The notes under the pieces were generated by a model, which saw only the letters and a program-made list of their open reading frames with translations, did not search any database and was not told the origin of the DNA. DNA of 64,000 nucleotides from Synchiropus splendidus (Eukaryota; Chordata; Actinopteri; Syngnathiformes; Callionymidae): positions 16,059,501 to 16,123,500 of the forward strand of contig NC_071345.1 in assembly GCF_027744825.2 (NCBI RefSeq), given 5' to 3'. Shown here in pieces: positions 1 to 13,494 of the stretch (positions are counted from its first letter, which is position 1; every line of letters starts with the position of its first letter). The position numbers and the translations under genes are program-made.

Positions 1-1371
1 AAGAGCCTTCACTTTTTCATTCTGGCTCACAGCGTTTATTGATTCCAGAGTGAAGTCAACACGTCTTTAACGCATGGGCCTGTCACTCCCAGCAGATAAA
101 ACAAAACTAGCAAGCCGCGGCAGTTCTCTAATGACGAGAACAATCGACCCTTAACATGACAACTAATGATATGAGATCATAATAATAACCACAGGAGAGA
201 GAAGGAGGCAGTTCCTCTGGAAGTCAAGCACAAGCTCGCGGCACCACCGTAGTCGCTCTCTGCTCAGGTTTATTTGTTTGGCGGTGTGATTCAACTGGTG
301 TTCTGGGAATGGATGAAAAAAATTACATGCAGTAAAATGACTCAAGGGTCTGGCTTTGGCAGTTTACCAAATTGACCATATCCTTATGACTAAACGGTAG
401 CTTAGGCTGGAGTAATTTCCCCTGCACTTTCTGCAGACAGCCAAGTAAAAATGATTATAGTGTTAGCGCAGAGTAGCACTCAATAAATATGGGTTTTTGA
501 CAGCCGCAGCTACTGGATACTGGGATTTTGACGCTGCAAACAGCAATTTCCTTTTAAGCTCTGTGACGGGACTCAATTTACGTATCATTTACGGCAATAT
601 GCGACAGAAAAATAGCCTTGAATTTGCATGAATGACTACTGCATAATTATGAAGATACCGACATAGTGAATACAATCGTAAGACGAGCAGTGTGTTTGTC
701 AGTTGGGGAAGGGGAGTCATATTACACAAATGTAAGCACAACAAAGAAACGGTTTTTATTAGCAGAATAACTTGGCTTCAGTGAGTTAATAGCCTGAGCA
801 GCGAGTGCCTTAAATGGTGAGACAACAGTCGGACATCAACTGCGACTTGAGGGCTATTGGTTTTGCATGAGTCAGAGTGCACGCACTTGTTTTTTTTTTT
901 ACTTTTTTCTTCTGACTGTTCTTCTGACTGTTAGCTTTCTCATTGCCATTTCAACATTTTCAGCTGAATCAGACGCTCCATGCGCTGCTTCTGTTTGAAC
1001 TCAGAAACATGCGCTGGGGATGTCGATCAGTGTCTGCTGACCAGTCATGTTCTAGGAAAGAATGCAATAGACCAGTGGCATGGTTGCTCTGTCTTCAAGA
1101 ACCTCTCATATTGGTCAGCCTTTCTTTGTTCCACCCCGACTCACACACAGAGCGCAGCGCACATGGAAGTACGTCAGAGCAGCAGCCATTAAAAAGCACA
1201 GATTTTTTTTTTTTCAGACACACAAAATAATGTTCAGAAAGATAAAGATAATACTAATCCAGGATTTTTTTTTAAATCAACTGCAGACACTTTATAGGTT
1301 CTTAAAAATAAAGAGGGTGTCAAAACAGCTTCGTCATATGGAGTTCATGGAATTAAAAAGCCATCATAATG

Positions 1372-1628
1372 CAAGTAACATCCGACCTGCTCGACTTACA
1401 TCCACCCGTACTTACGAACACAGCCAGCAGATGCTTATGTTAGAGCATCGCGTACGACAGTTACAGCAGCACAGTATCCCAGCATCTCACTCTCACACAG
1501 CGATCTAGCACTACAGTAGCACCTATAACCCTCGCGTCTGCTATTTTGAATGGCATTCCACTTACGTCCAATCTGACTTACCACCGGATGGTCGGAACCG
1601 ATCCAGGACGTAAGTCGGATGTTACTTG
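1372..1628. mobile_element. MITE-like element, copy 1 (15-bp terminal inverted repeats)
   Basis: The ends CAAGTAACATCCGAC (1372-1386) and GTCGGATGTTACTTG (1614-1628) are perfect reverse complements. The interior has several copies of an ACTTACG-like motif near both ends. A second, diverged copy lies at 60843-61117 in the same orientation, which shows that this is a dispersed family. No transposase is encoded. Target-site duplications are not clear because the flanks are themselves near-palindromic. Confidence 0.7.
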
Positions 1629-4343
1629 TATGGATAGCTTAAGACTCAACAAATGGATGGAAGGAACTTGGACTTTCAAAGATTGTCCAAATGGCACACC
1701 AAGCCCGAAAACTGACCCCACCTAGGCCCTCTGTAGGTCATGAGAGATTTAGATGAATTCATGCCACAATTAGGAAACTGCAAAAAATGGCAGCCAAACA
1801 GATACAATATGGAGGAAACAGATGCCCAAATGTGACGGTTAAAGGTATAACAAAAGCCACAAAACATTTACAGTAAAATACTCCACAACTGTACCATGTT
1901 CTTTGTGGTATTCTCTGAATATTCTCTAGGGAAATTGCGACTTTGCCAGGAATAAACCTGCTATGGCGTGTCTCGTTCAACAGTGAAATCACATGGCTGG
2001 CAGTCCAGACAGTAGGAAGTGAAAGTGCACGTCCAGTCACAACACAGGTCAGATCCCAAAAACGTTCTTTTCCGCTACTCAACGCATGTGTAGTTTGCTC
2101 TACTTGGGAAGAAACTTGGACCGATAACAAACTCATATGCGGTGTGTAAAGATGGTAGCCATCGCTTTGAAGCAGGGTTGTTTTTTTTCTCTGATAATAA
2201 TGTTTATTCATGAAATAGAAGCCCAGAATAATGAGGATGATGTTTTCTGCACTGAGCATATGGTAAAGTTGGTAGTTAGCTGCCCAAAGCATTACAGATC
2301 TACAAATGAAAAATAATCCCTTAAATTAAAGCAACTTGATGTATAATAATATAAAAACATATATGCCAAAAAAGTATCATTAATGATAATAAAAATCCAA
2401 ATTCCGTAATATTCTTGTGTCAATGGAGACAACAGCGATTAAATGTAAAGCATTTTTAACCTAATCTAATGAAATGTTGAATGTTATTGAACCAAAGACT
2501 GGAGGTGCTTTGAAAAGTTAAGAGCCCAAGTTTCTCACTTAGATTCCAGTCTCTGTTTGTGACATCAAGTGAAAGGCGAATTTGTGAGCTTTGACAACAC
2601 GTGTGAAGATGGGAAAATTGAAAAATAAAGCGAGGGGATTGTCAGCGTTGAGGAAAGACATAAAAACGGCATCACGCTGAGATAGTTGCTAGTAATGAAA
2701 TACCTGGAGATTGCGTCCCGCCTCGTGTTTTCAGGGTGTTCAATTTTAATTAGGGTTTTGAAGACACACAAAATAACAGACGTACAACATGGTCCTCACT
2801 GGGTACATCTTTTTTTTTTTTTTTACGTCAACTCATTGTCTGATTTGCACATTATTCTGGCAAAACAATGAATTCAGACCATTGTTCCATTTCATTTTGG
2901 AGAATAAACCATTACCTTGACTTTTTAATTGCGTTTTCTTGGGGTAAAGGTGATAATGAATTTTGCTCAAGGGGACAAGCATGAACTCAAAATACACAAC
3001 AGAGGGGGAAAAAAATGTTAAAACAGTATTGTGGCCTGAAAGAACATTTTCAATTCTACCATTTTCTGGAAGGTTTGCTAAATCATTTTTCTGCCCCTCA
3101 GCAAATAAACCAACATTCTGTGGAATTATTTGGGAAGGAAATAAAATGACTTTTTTTTTCTTCTTTTCTGAATTTAATGAAATAGCAAATGAAAAAAAAA
3201 ATCTAAATATACAAATTGATGGTAAAAGTGCCATTAGAGGTTCTAACTTATTGAGCGCCAACGGGGGGAACTTATTGGCAGCAGCTTGAATGGTTCCATG
3301 ACACTGCAGCCGGACATGTGAGGAGCTCTATATGTAGTTGCAGAACACAATCTGAGATAAACCTGGACTGTTTCAGTTTTGCTTCTCGTGGTGGTTTAGA
3401 GGGAAATTTTGTTTATTACATTGTAAATATCTGGACTGGGGCAAAAGATAAATGAGTCTTGGTGCGCGTGTCGCATCTTCAAAAGTTGTCATTCAAGTGT
3501 CTTGAATATGTTGGGATGTATTTCCCTATTTGACTGATGAAATATTAAGGACGGCTTGAAACCACTTTTTACACACCTGATACTGATATTGCAGCATTGG
3601 GGATCGATCGATGCTGATCTGGTCCTATAACTTCTACTTGTCGCTCAAAAAGTGAATGTTTATTGATGTAAACTGCTTAATATGGACACCTGACAAACAC
3701 TGAAGTTGTGCACAGCTACTTTTAATCTCAGTTAACTACATTAGAGGTGAGTTAACTCAGGATTAATGGCAAATTGTATCTGTTCTCTATGTAACTGACA
3801 ATGTCAGCATGTTATTGAGCCTCTTCAGCGCTTCTGAGGTCATTCTAAAAAATGTTCTAGACAGTATCTGTTATGCTGGGTTGTTGGAATAAACAAATGT
3901 TTGCATGAGGAAACATCTTTCTTTGAGTTGCATTTAACAGACTCAAAATGTTTTTGGATTCATTTGCCATTAATAGTGAGTTAACTCAGCTCCAGTGTGA
4001 TGAACTGAGATTAAAATTGTGATCTATTGACAGCCTTCATAAAAATATAAAGCTTTTAACCACATAAATAAAAGCACAAAATTAATTAAACAGAACAAAA
4101 ATTATAGGGTTTACAGCTTCTTTCACGCACCATCATGAAATCAAACCGACAGTATGGCATGAAGCGCAAAGTCAAGTTGAGGATATTTCTGCCTGGATCG
4201 GACCCGATACCAATCCAGGCCAATACCGATAACCACGGCCATTAAATATTCTAATAGTATAGTCATATTCGCGGTTTAAAAGTGGGTCCAGATGAAACAG
4301 GTGAAAGACGAAGTTTGTCCATACAGTATATTATAGTAGTAAA
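1629..4343. other. No gene recognised
   Basis: AT-rich DNA with A/T homopolymers near 2810 and 3153. The short ORFs here lack any family motif. Blocks rich in GATCGATC and CCGATACC wording near 3600 and 4200 could be old repeat remnants. Confidence 0.6.
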
Positions 4344-4465
4344 TTTTTGAATTTGAATACATTTGGTATATTGCTGAATCAAATGATGGACCCATACATA
4401 AATTTAAACAACAAAATATTGTTTATTTTGCATCGGTTTGACAATAAATCACGATGGTGGCAATA

Positions 4466-4468
<3 letters not shown>
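4344..4468 (+). repeat. Dispersed repeat family X, copy A
   Basis: Shares long near-identical blocks with 62995-63145 and, inverted, with 50682-50820: for example CTGAATCAAATGATGGACCC, AACAACAAAATATTGTTTA and TTTTGCATCNGTTTGACAAT. The 3' side runs straight into a long (AT)n tract. No coding potential. Confidence 0.75.

Positions 4469-4557
<89 letters not shown>
4469..4557. repeat. (AT)n microsatellite
   Basis: About 89 bp of uninterrupted AT. It produces artificial Ile-Tyr repeat ORFs on both strands. Confidence 0.97.
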
Positions 4558-4560
<3 letters not shown>

Positions 4561-5650
4561 TGTCTGTTCATAAACAAACCTAATGGCTTGAACGTACTAA
4601 AAGAAAAGCAAACCAGTTCAGCTGACAAGAAAATGGTGGACAAAGCTAGTTTTAAAAGCAGCATTCATGTCTTTAAAGGGATAACAGTTTGTGTCGCGCA
4701 ATAAACAGTTGAAGTCAGCCTGAGTGTGTTTATGAGTTAATGCGGGCGGTTGCGTGATGTTTTGTCCCTGTGATAACTGTTCAATGACTGTGGATTGATA
4801 TCATACACAAAGAGGGAACACAAATCCCGAAACAATCTTGACAGTCCAGAAAAGCTTTCCTGAATCCAGTCTGGACTAAATCACTGAAAAGGCTCTTCCA
4901 GTCAGTCAGACTGTTGTTGGTGTTTTTGTATGACTCAATCACTGCTGCATTATACCACCTTGTTCCAGTGTAGTTCCGAGTGCCTTCATGTGTTTTTGTC
5001 TCTTCAAACTGTTGGGAACAAGGAAACTCGAAAACTCTGATTTAAGAAGCCTGTATCCAACTATTTTAAATTGAATGCAGATTATTAAAAGATGAAGATT
5101 TTATTGTGTTATGATTTATTATTTCGCTGAAGAAAATTGGCAACAAACCAAACCTCCTATAAGTTTGCAATGTGTTTCTGGCCATTTATTGCGATCATCT
5201 ATGTGCGGAGGGGGTTGTCCTGTCTCCCTCTTCTCATTCCCGGCCCTCCGTTGTTAGTCACCTTGGTTATTGGCTGGAGCAGCCCTGGCATACTGGACAT
5301 CACGTGAAACCACAAACGACAGGATGCAATAAGCTGGAGAACAGCAGCAATCTGAGGAAAGTTCTCCATTCACCAGTGGCCCCTTAACTCTCTGTCTTCT
5401 TATCCTGGGCAGAAAATAAAAAAATCAATACTGGCTCATGGGTCTTGATAAAAGTGCTGGACTGGGAGAAGAGCAATGCTGGATACAGTAAATTAAAGTG
5501 ATCAAAATTTTCCAGTCGACTCAGCCTAAAGCCTTATACATACACTAACAACCCTGTCTCCACAGCTGTCTGTCACACACTGTCTTCATTCTCTGTCCTG
5601 GCTTCCAACCTTAGTATTTTGCACTTTTGGTCAACTGTTTTTTACTTGGC

Positions 5651-5652
<2 letters not shown>

Positions 5653-5702
<50 letters not shown>
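5653..5702. repeat. (AT)n microsatellite
   Basis: About 50 bp of uninterrupted AT repeat. Confidence 0.95.
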
Positions 5703-5705
<3 letters not shown>

Positions 5706-8700
5706 CTTGCAAATATTTACTCGCATTTCATAGTTGTTTTTTTTTCTTTTTACTCACCTTTATGACACATTTTGCTTAATAATTTTGTAGATACCTTCTC
5801 ATTTATTCATTTTTAATGTACTGCAAGTTACTTGTATTGACCTGCACATTGCAGTGATTATGTTCGGAACACAGACTCTGACGGTATTGACTGAGTTCGC
5901 CATCAAACTAAATATATTTGTTGTCGTTGATATTTACAGCTTGTTGAATGAGCAGCGTATTTAATTCAAATTAACGTGTGCAAATGCTTTGACCCATTAT
6001 GGAGGTAATGGCACAGAACCCCCCCACGATTAGCAAGAATCTGCTAAGAAGAAAGCATATATTTATTTTGATTTTTTTCACACCTTTACATTTTCCTCCA
6101 AGTTCTCCCTTCATTTTATCTTCTCCCTTCCTTTTATCTTGTCCTTTTAGCACAAGAATAACTAAATCATAGCCTCCTAGGATTTTGTTTTTCTAGGAGT
6201 AAGGTTCCTCGCTGTGAGGTTCAGTTTTGGGACCCCAAGAAAAGATATATCATTTGCCTATCATCATAGTGTTTGAGACAAACGCATTATTTTACACAAA
6301 TTGAAGAATGAAAGATTTATGTTCCAGTTCTGGTTCTTGAAAGATTCGAACCAGCTGGTGTGTTCGATAAAAAAAAAAAAAAAAAAAAAACTGGCTCAGT
6401 ACCTGAAAAGGTGGTTCACATTTGACACACAACTTGGTAGATTCTCACACATCGCAGGTGTGTTGTTTACAGGCACATCTGCAAACTGTATACACGCCGT
6501 TCTGACGTAACACCTTGTCTAACACCTTAGACAAAATCGGCTTCCATGTCTTCTCATCATCAAACCTCATGCTGCTAGATTGTTGGATGAAAACCAATAC
6601 CTTCAGTGATGCAACAAACACTTTCAGAATATCTGTGTGACTTGTCTTTTTACTGGTGTATCTCTTATCAGTCCAGAACAACACAGCTCCAGAACCATGC
6701 TGGAGTTATGACTTCTTCAGTAAAGTGATCGCACAACGTCGTGGTACCTCATTCATACTACTTCGCTGAGCCATCCTGGATACAGCGCAGGGGCCCACAA
6801 TGTGAGCCAAGATATATTCCATATTCTGCTTTTAAAAATCCATAAAGATGCTGCCGCCAAAAGGGGACAAATACTTGTATTGTGCAGCACAACAACACCA
6901 CACAATTGACAGAAATAGTTGCAAATGAATTTGAATGTCTTATTATCCCTCAGTTTTGAAAATAAATAATAAAATGAAACACAAAATGAACTAAAATAAA
7001 GTCCAATAGATTATTTAAACTATTAAATTGAACAAAAATGCATTTGATCAGTTGAGTTAAAATTTACACCTTGTGGATAAGTGACCAGTTTTAGTTCATA
7101 TAATCCTCTATCATTAATATGCCATGGAGCTGGGTGAACATTCAGCCTGAAAAACACGCTCATGGGAGCAGTGCACAACTTTGCCTGAGTGAGTTCCACC
7201 ACACGTCGGCTAATTAAATTACTGTAATGCTCGCAACAGCTGACTTACTGAGCGAACTCACCCCACGCCAACCTCACACCGGGCCTCCTTGGCACCTTGT
7301 CCACCCAACTGTAAGCAGGGATTAATAAGGATTGGCCAATCCTGCCCGGTCTCATGTTGTGGTGAGCTTTACCACAAGAGTTAAGCTGATATAGCAGCTG
7401 AACACTGATAGCTGCAGTTTGCTGGCTGTGCTTCTGCGGGAAAATATCACACTTTATCACCAGTTACAGTGTTAAGATTGTGGTTGAGTGGAATTTATTC
7501 CAATAATATCACAGCGAAAGGTGATCGTAAACATGTGGATTCGTAAATCTTGATTCTGTTCTTATCTGATTCATGCAGTTTTTCACCCTGAATCCAGCAA
7601 TAAAAAGACAAACTAACTGAGACACTGAATTATAATGCTTGGCCTCTGCGTCTCTCCCTTGTCATGCCATGTATGTGTCACAGATCGGCTTAGGAGAAAC
7701 TCACCTCATGAACTAGACCTGTCGTTCCCTAATATCCTCTTGACCGAGGTTAGACAGCAGACAAACATTAAACACTTAAATCCAGAGGGAAGCAACATGC
7801 AAACGATTAAGCAACAACGCAAACGCATTTCACTCATGGAATACAGACTTCGGTAAGCAAACAGTTCAACTTTCAAGCATGCGGTGGGTGTATAAAACAT
7901 TTGTTTATATTGTGCACGACTTGTTTCTTCATGATGTTGGTGAACGGTAACAAGGAAAGATACCTGAGAATATGGCGCAGCCGCGACAGGATATTTTCTT
8001 GACATACTTTGTATCCCACGCTTTTCAAAATCACATCTTTAAATAAGGTTCCTATTAGAACCAACAAACACTGGCTCAGATCTGTGTTTTCTATTCACGT
8101 GTTAGGTTGTTTATCTGCCACGTTTTGGAGCTCATCTTAAGGCGCGTGGGTAAATTTTTTTGTTTGTTTCTCGCTCTGGCAAGCAGCTTTCAATATATAC
8201 ATCTTGTCTAAAATGAATGCATTGCGAAATGAAACTCCACTGAAAAGAAAATCTTTGTTGATATGACCCACAATTCGTTCAATGGTTGTTCTTTAGACAG
8301 CATGTCTTGGCGTGGTGTGAGTGGTGAAAGTGGAACTTATGTATCTTGACGACAACCACAGAACATTATCCAAAAATCCAGGGGGACACAGACACACACG
8401 CAAGGGTTGATCATTCTGCAAGTCTCATTGCTGTACCACACAGATTCTGCCTCACCACTGACCAGTATCTCATCATCCAAGCCAAAAGTCTCTTGTGGTC
8501 ACATGTGACAAAACGAAATGGAAGCATAACAACAAGGAATGTGCGACGGATGATGGTGGTTCTATGTGAAACACCATAACACAGAACTAAAGTACATAAT
8601 GGAACTGGTGGAGACGACTTCAGATTGGAACAAAATTGATATCTACGATTAAAAACTAGCTTTCAATTGAATGAATGATAAAACTCTCCTTTTGGCTGCT

Positions 8701-10430
8701 TGGTATATTCCTTCCACATCTTCAAGTTGGGATCGATCCACACATAAAAACAGAAAATGTTTCAATTGTCAGCCTACCGTTTTCAGAGTGAAATATGTGA
8801 GTGAGTGAGTGACAAATACACTCAAAACACACCTGACTGACTAATGACACAGTCATTCCTTTGTCATTACTGTTCCTATGGTTTGGCCATGCTTGGTTCA
8901 GCCTCCACTCACCTCATGCACATAACACCAGTGAACACAAGGATCAGGAATTAAAAGCACATTTTGTGACTGAAGCAGCAATGCAACGCAAATATAATGT
9001 AAACATTTAGAAGTTTAAAAGCCAGTACACTTTGAAAATTCTGCGTGGACAACTTCTCAAAAGTTCTCTTCTTTCTATCTCAGAAAGATGGTTGCTAAGC
9101 ATAAACCTGGGGTTGGAAGATGATTTCTTGTATCGTATTAGAGGTGGAGTATAGTCAGCCATCTTTAGTACACAGTTATACACACTTAACGTGAGATGAA
9201 TTGAGTATCTTGTAACCCAGTGAGCCTTTGAAGTCCAGCATCATAGGCATTCCAAGAACTCAAAACTAAGGGGGAAATCAAAGCATTTTGCTGTGATCAT
9301 ATATCTGACATTACAGTATTTGTATTGACTGTAGTTCCACGTTTATGGGAAATTTGATCTGCACAAAATTATTTAGTGTCCTTCATCATAGATGTTTTGG
9401 TTATGACATCATATTGTATAATGGGGTGCACCTGGAACTGGTGAAAAATTAAAAAATATATTTTGTTGAAATTATTTATCGAAATAAATACATGAATAAA
9501 TAACAAAAATATTTCAATGTGTATGTATGTATTCACTGAAATGAATGAATACATTTCTAGCCCTAGTGAAAATGTTCACTTTGTTTCCAGTTTGAAATAC
9601 CCTCTCAATAACTGACTGGAAGAGAGCGCTACAAAGAAGGGAGCAGGAATTAGGCCAACAAGTCAAATGGCCAGGCTGAAGAGAGGATCACAGCTGAAGC
9701 CAGTTAAACAGCATGTCTCATGTTTTCAGACATGCAGATCTCAGCCTTGTTCTATATTTATCTAATTGAAATCTGTTTATAAAGCAAAGGATTCCAAACA
9801 CAAATGCCAGAAGAGTCAATCCAATTGAAAAGCAGCTAGCATGTTTAACACTTGATACACAGACGGGCCGTCGCGTGCATATTGGAGATGTGTTGACTGG
9901 GACGCGTCACTCTCCAACTATTTGCCTAAGCGTTTCTGTCAGGGCGGCGTGGCAGCCAATTAATTGCAGGTCCTTACAATATGTTGCGGAGTTGTTTGGG
10001 GCAATGAGCTATAAACCCTCTTAAGTCAAAGTAACAATGTGAGGAGACGGTCTGTGAAGGACGGCGAAGATTAGGATTCATCGTGGAGGGGACAGATCAA
10101 ACAAGCAAAACAGAATCTACACACTCAATATGCATTTTGTCATATGCTACTCTGAGTCTCCAACAGATGTCGAGCCTGCCTTCAAACGGATTAGCACCTG
10201 ACGAAACAAAGTTAGGTTAATAATTGCAAGTGAAGCATCAAGACATATTTTACCATTATTCCTGCAACTGATAGCCAACTCAAAATAATAGTGTTTACTG
10301 TACTATATCTGTTTCACACAGGTAAGGAATTAAAATAAGAGACTCCATGGATGCAAGTTGTGCGTGTTTATTTTATTTTTATTTATTTAGTTATTTATTT
10401 TTGGAATAAATAAATTATATTTTTCTTGCC
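5703..10430. other. No gene recognised
   Basis: Non-coding flank with a 20-nt A-run near 6370. The block 6310-6700 has AGTTCTGGTTCTTGAAAG and GATTCGAACCAGCTGGTG wording that suggests an old DNA-transposon remnant, not assigned. Nothing else identified. Confidence 0.55.
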
Positions 10431-10951
10431 TTCACCTTCACCTTCACCTTCTTCTGCCGCTTATCCGGGGTCGGGTCGCGGAGGCAGCATTCGGAGCAGG
10501 GAAGCCCAAACTTCCCGGTCCGCACAAACCTCCTCCAGCTCTTCCCGGGGGATCCCGAGGCGTTCCCAGGCCAGACCGGAGACATAATCTCTCCAGCGAG
10601 TCCTGGGTCTTCCCCGGGGTCTCCTCCCGGTAGGACATGCCCGGAACACCTCCCCAGGGAGGCGTCCAGGGGGCATCCGGATCAGATGCCCGAGCCACCT
10701 CAGCTCCTCACCTTATCTCTAAGGGTGCGCCCAGCAAGACCCCAAGATACTTAAACTCCACCAGTTGGGGAAAGAACTCTCCACCGACCCGGAGAGAGCA
10801 AACCACCTTATTCTGGTCGAGAACCATGGCCTCAGACTTGGTGGTGCTGATCCTCATCCCGGACGCTTCACACTCGGCTGCAAACCGCCCCAGTGCATGC
10901 TGAAGGTCCCGGTCCGATGAGGCCAGCAGAACAACATCGTCCACAAATGGC
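10431..10951 (-). mobile_element. Decayed LINE fragment, RTE/Rex3-like reverse transcriptase C-terminal part
   Basis: Read on the minus strand, 10951 to about 10729 encodes a reverse-transcriptase palm piece: FVDDVVLLASSDRDLQ, then the GRFAAECEASGMRIS and KSEAMVL region and EFKYLGVL. After a break, 10676-10461 encodes MPPGRLPGEVFRACPTGRRP, then GRPRTRWRDYV and LAWERLGIP, ending in PPRPDPG. This wording is widespread in fish LINEs; I assign it to the RTE/Rex3 type from memory, with a CR1/Rex1 relative as the alternative. It is 5' truncated, has internal deletions and a frame break near 10700-10730, and carries Val in place of the usual Ala before the DD. The 3' tail is a short GAAGGT-type repeat at 10431-10452. 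It cannot be functional. Confidence 0.8.
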
Positions 10952-10984
10952 AAATTATTTTTTGTGCAAGAAGTAAAATATATA

Positions 10985-11062
10985 TACAGTGGGTTTTCTA
11001 ACGTCCCGGACTTCAAACAAATCCAAGTTCGAACATAAATTTAGAGATTTTTTTGCTTCGGA
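10985..11062. mobile_element. Mariner-type MITE end (fragment)
   Basis: The sequence begins TACAGTGGGTTTTCTAACG and continues with a GTCCCGGACTTCAAAC piece and AAGTTCGAAC. It resembles a common vertebrate Tc1/mariner-type short element whose ends read ACAGTGGTNCCTCGG. Only one end is recognisable; it lies just beyond the LINE remnant. Confidence 0.4.
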
Positions 11063-11319
11063 GAGGACAGACGGCTATTTAAATTATCAAACAACCAATA
11101 CAGAATCTTCATAAAAAAGATATGTAACCTTTTATAACAGTTAATAATAATAAAACTAATAATAATAATAAAATCCCTATTCACACGTATTCTCATTTAA
11201 ATCTTAACCAATTGACTGATCAATGACAGATGTGAGGCACAACTCTGGAATGTTAAAAGGACAGCTATCACTTTTATCAGTCTCTAAATTTTGCGGCATT
11301 CTCCTCCACAGATTATATT

Positions 11320-11360
11320 TCTCTGGGCGCTAACAGGTTCGAAGCCCCTGCCAGGGTATT
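11320..11360 (+). repeat. Isolated B-box-like sequence
   Basis: GGTTCGAAGCC at 11336-11346 matches the RNA polymerase III B box, but no A box or tRNA fold is visible upstream. It may be a SINE relic or chance. Confidence 0.2.
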
Positions 11361-12344
11361 AATTCAAATCTAAATACTAAATATTGATTGATATGTTATC
11401 AGCGCGGAGCAGTTGGACCACAGGCTATCGATCCAGCCGGTGATTTATTATCATATTTAAGTCAAATCATTTTGTGTGATTATACCAGGGAATTGATTCT
11501 TTTTTTCTTTATTCTTCTTTTGTATCAAAAGGTGGAGGAGATTTCTCACTTGTGTCGGGAGATGGCTGATATCCCGCCCCTGGTCTGTGGGGCTTGTGCG
11601 ACTCTTGTCACTGGGAATAATGGCTACTGGGATTACCTCTTTAATCACAACAAAGATTAACAGATGGCATGAGAACAGTTATTAGCAAACATCTTGCACC
11701 CATCAAATCAATACGATGATTTGTAATCAGGCTGTCGGTGGAAGTGAAAAGGGAGACGGGGTGAAAGATCCTGGCAATCACAGGCTACTGTGTAGCAATT
11801 ACCTCTCCACAAAATAGGTGCTCTTCCTCTGCGTCTGGCGGCGCTCCAGAACACACGGACGGCAACACTGCACGCGTAACCTTGCCTTCGATCAGGTGTT
11901 CGGGCTGCTCTGCGATTTCATTTTCACTCTGTGGCTTTTCATTTGGCGGAGCTCGGTGCGCACTTTAAAGGGAGAATCTAAATGTTTACACATGCCGTCT
12001 CTCACTACAAAGGACTGTGTACCTCATGAGTGGGTCGCCATAAATAAGTCAGCGTAGGGACGGAGAGGGAGGAGCGCCACAGAGGACGATTCACTGTGCA
12101 AATATGTCTCCGCAGAGACGGAGGCAGGAAGGCTTGCCATGCTGCGGTTATGAAAGTACAACCGGCCTTCCAGCGGATAATGGCCATTAATGCACTGAAT
12201 TCAGTGAGAAACTTTGCGCCCCAAAATGTGACCCGTATTCAGTGGCGAGTATATATGCCATTACATCATCAAAAACAAGGTATTTCCAAGGGTTTGGTTT
12301 AGGTCTCTGAAATATCAATACGATCAGAAACAGATGTTATCTTG

Positions 12345-12370
12345 GAATAAAAATAAATAAATAAATAAAT
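12345..12370. repeat. (AAAT)n run
   Basis: About six AAAT units. Confidence 0.85.
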
Positions 12371-12480
12371 GAAGTTTGTAATTGTGAACTTCAGTTTGAG
12401 GCATAAGCTATTTTATTTTATTTTATGTTCTAAAATGCTCATTCTAATTGATGTCTAAAAAAAAAATAACAGCAACCACA

Positions 12481-12507
12481 ATGATGATGATGATGATGAT
12501 GATGATG

Positions 12508-12596
<89 letters not shown>
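12481..12596. repeat. Compound (ATG)n(ATA)n microsatellite
   Basis: About nine ATG units followed by about 29 ATA units. The apparent poly-Met/poly-Ile ORF here is an artefact of the repeat. Confidence 0.97.
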
Positions 12597-12597
<1 letters not shown>

Positions 12598-13494
12598 GGG
12601 GGAAAAAGGCAACCAAATTCATTGAAAATTGGAAAGCACTGTGACAGTGTATACCTCCACCTTCATTTCTCACGGCTCACGTGAGAAATGAAGGGCCCTT
12701 GACAAAACAGGGGTTGCTTGACTGTGACTTGAACCTGTGTCTAGAGTCTAGAGTCTTAACCTGTATGTCAGAGTTGTCAAATCTCTACCTAGCAACCTTG
12801 ACAAGAATAAATGAATAATAACAACTCATTTTTGAGAACAATGGACAGAGCAGGATGTGAAAGGTCTCGTGGCTAGAAGTGTATAATAAATCCTTTGATA
12901 CATTCCTGGATTCAGAATCTGTATTCCTGAAATCCAGATTACCACAACGGTCTAATCCCGTGTTACTTGTCCAGTTATCATCCTTTCATTAAAATATGTT
13001 CAGAGCTATTCAGTTTTGTTGCTCGCAGAGAAACACAAGAACATGACTTTGTTAGCACAGTTACATATGCATTTAAGGATGGTCACGACGCATCTCTTAG
13101 TGAGCCACATCTTATTAAAAAAGTGTTGTTGTTATTATATGTTGCCACAAGAATGCAACCAAACACATGGCAGCTGTTATCCACTGTATTGGTGCGATGA
13201 TGCATTGTGCATAAAAGTCTGCACCCCGTGACTCACATTGTTTTGTATCCATGAGTCAACATTGGCTGCTTTAAGTCATTCATATAGTTGAGCACCTCTG
13301 GCATTTAGAGGTTGAAGGCCAACCAACAGTGCCATATTGGTTGCATTGTCCCACCTGTCAGAGCTGGACGCGCTCCAGGCACCTCTTCACTTCTGGAGAG
13401 ACGTCACTCACTCGGCAACCCCTCCCACATGCAGCGGCCACACACATAGAGGAACAGTGCACCTGCAGCAGACACTCTACATTCACTCCTACAA

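Noticed and set aside
1080..1508. 142-codon frame
   Set aside because: It runs into the inverted-repeat element at 1372-1628 and has no recognisable motif.
4347..4704. Ile-Tyr repeat ORFs on both strands
   Set aside because: They are translations of the (AT)n microsatellite; the same applies at 20277-20616, 34129-34485, 39441-39818 and 58036-58404.
11336..11346. tRNA gene from a perfect B box
   Set aside because: No A box, acceptor stem or anticodon arm can be formed around it.
12448..12684. Poly-Met/poly-Ile and poly-Leu/poly-Ser ORFs
   Set aside because: Artefacts of the (ATG)n(ATA)n repeat.
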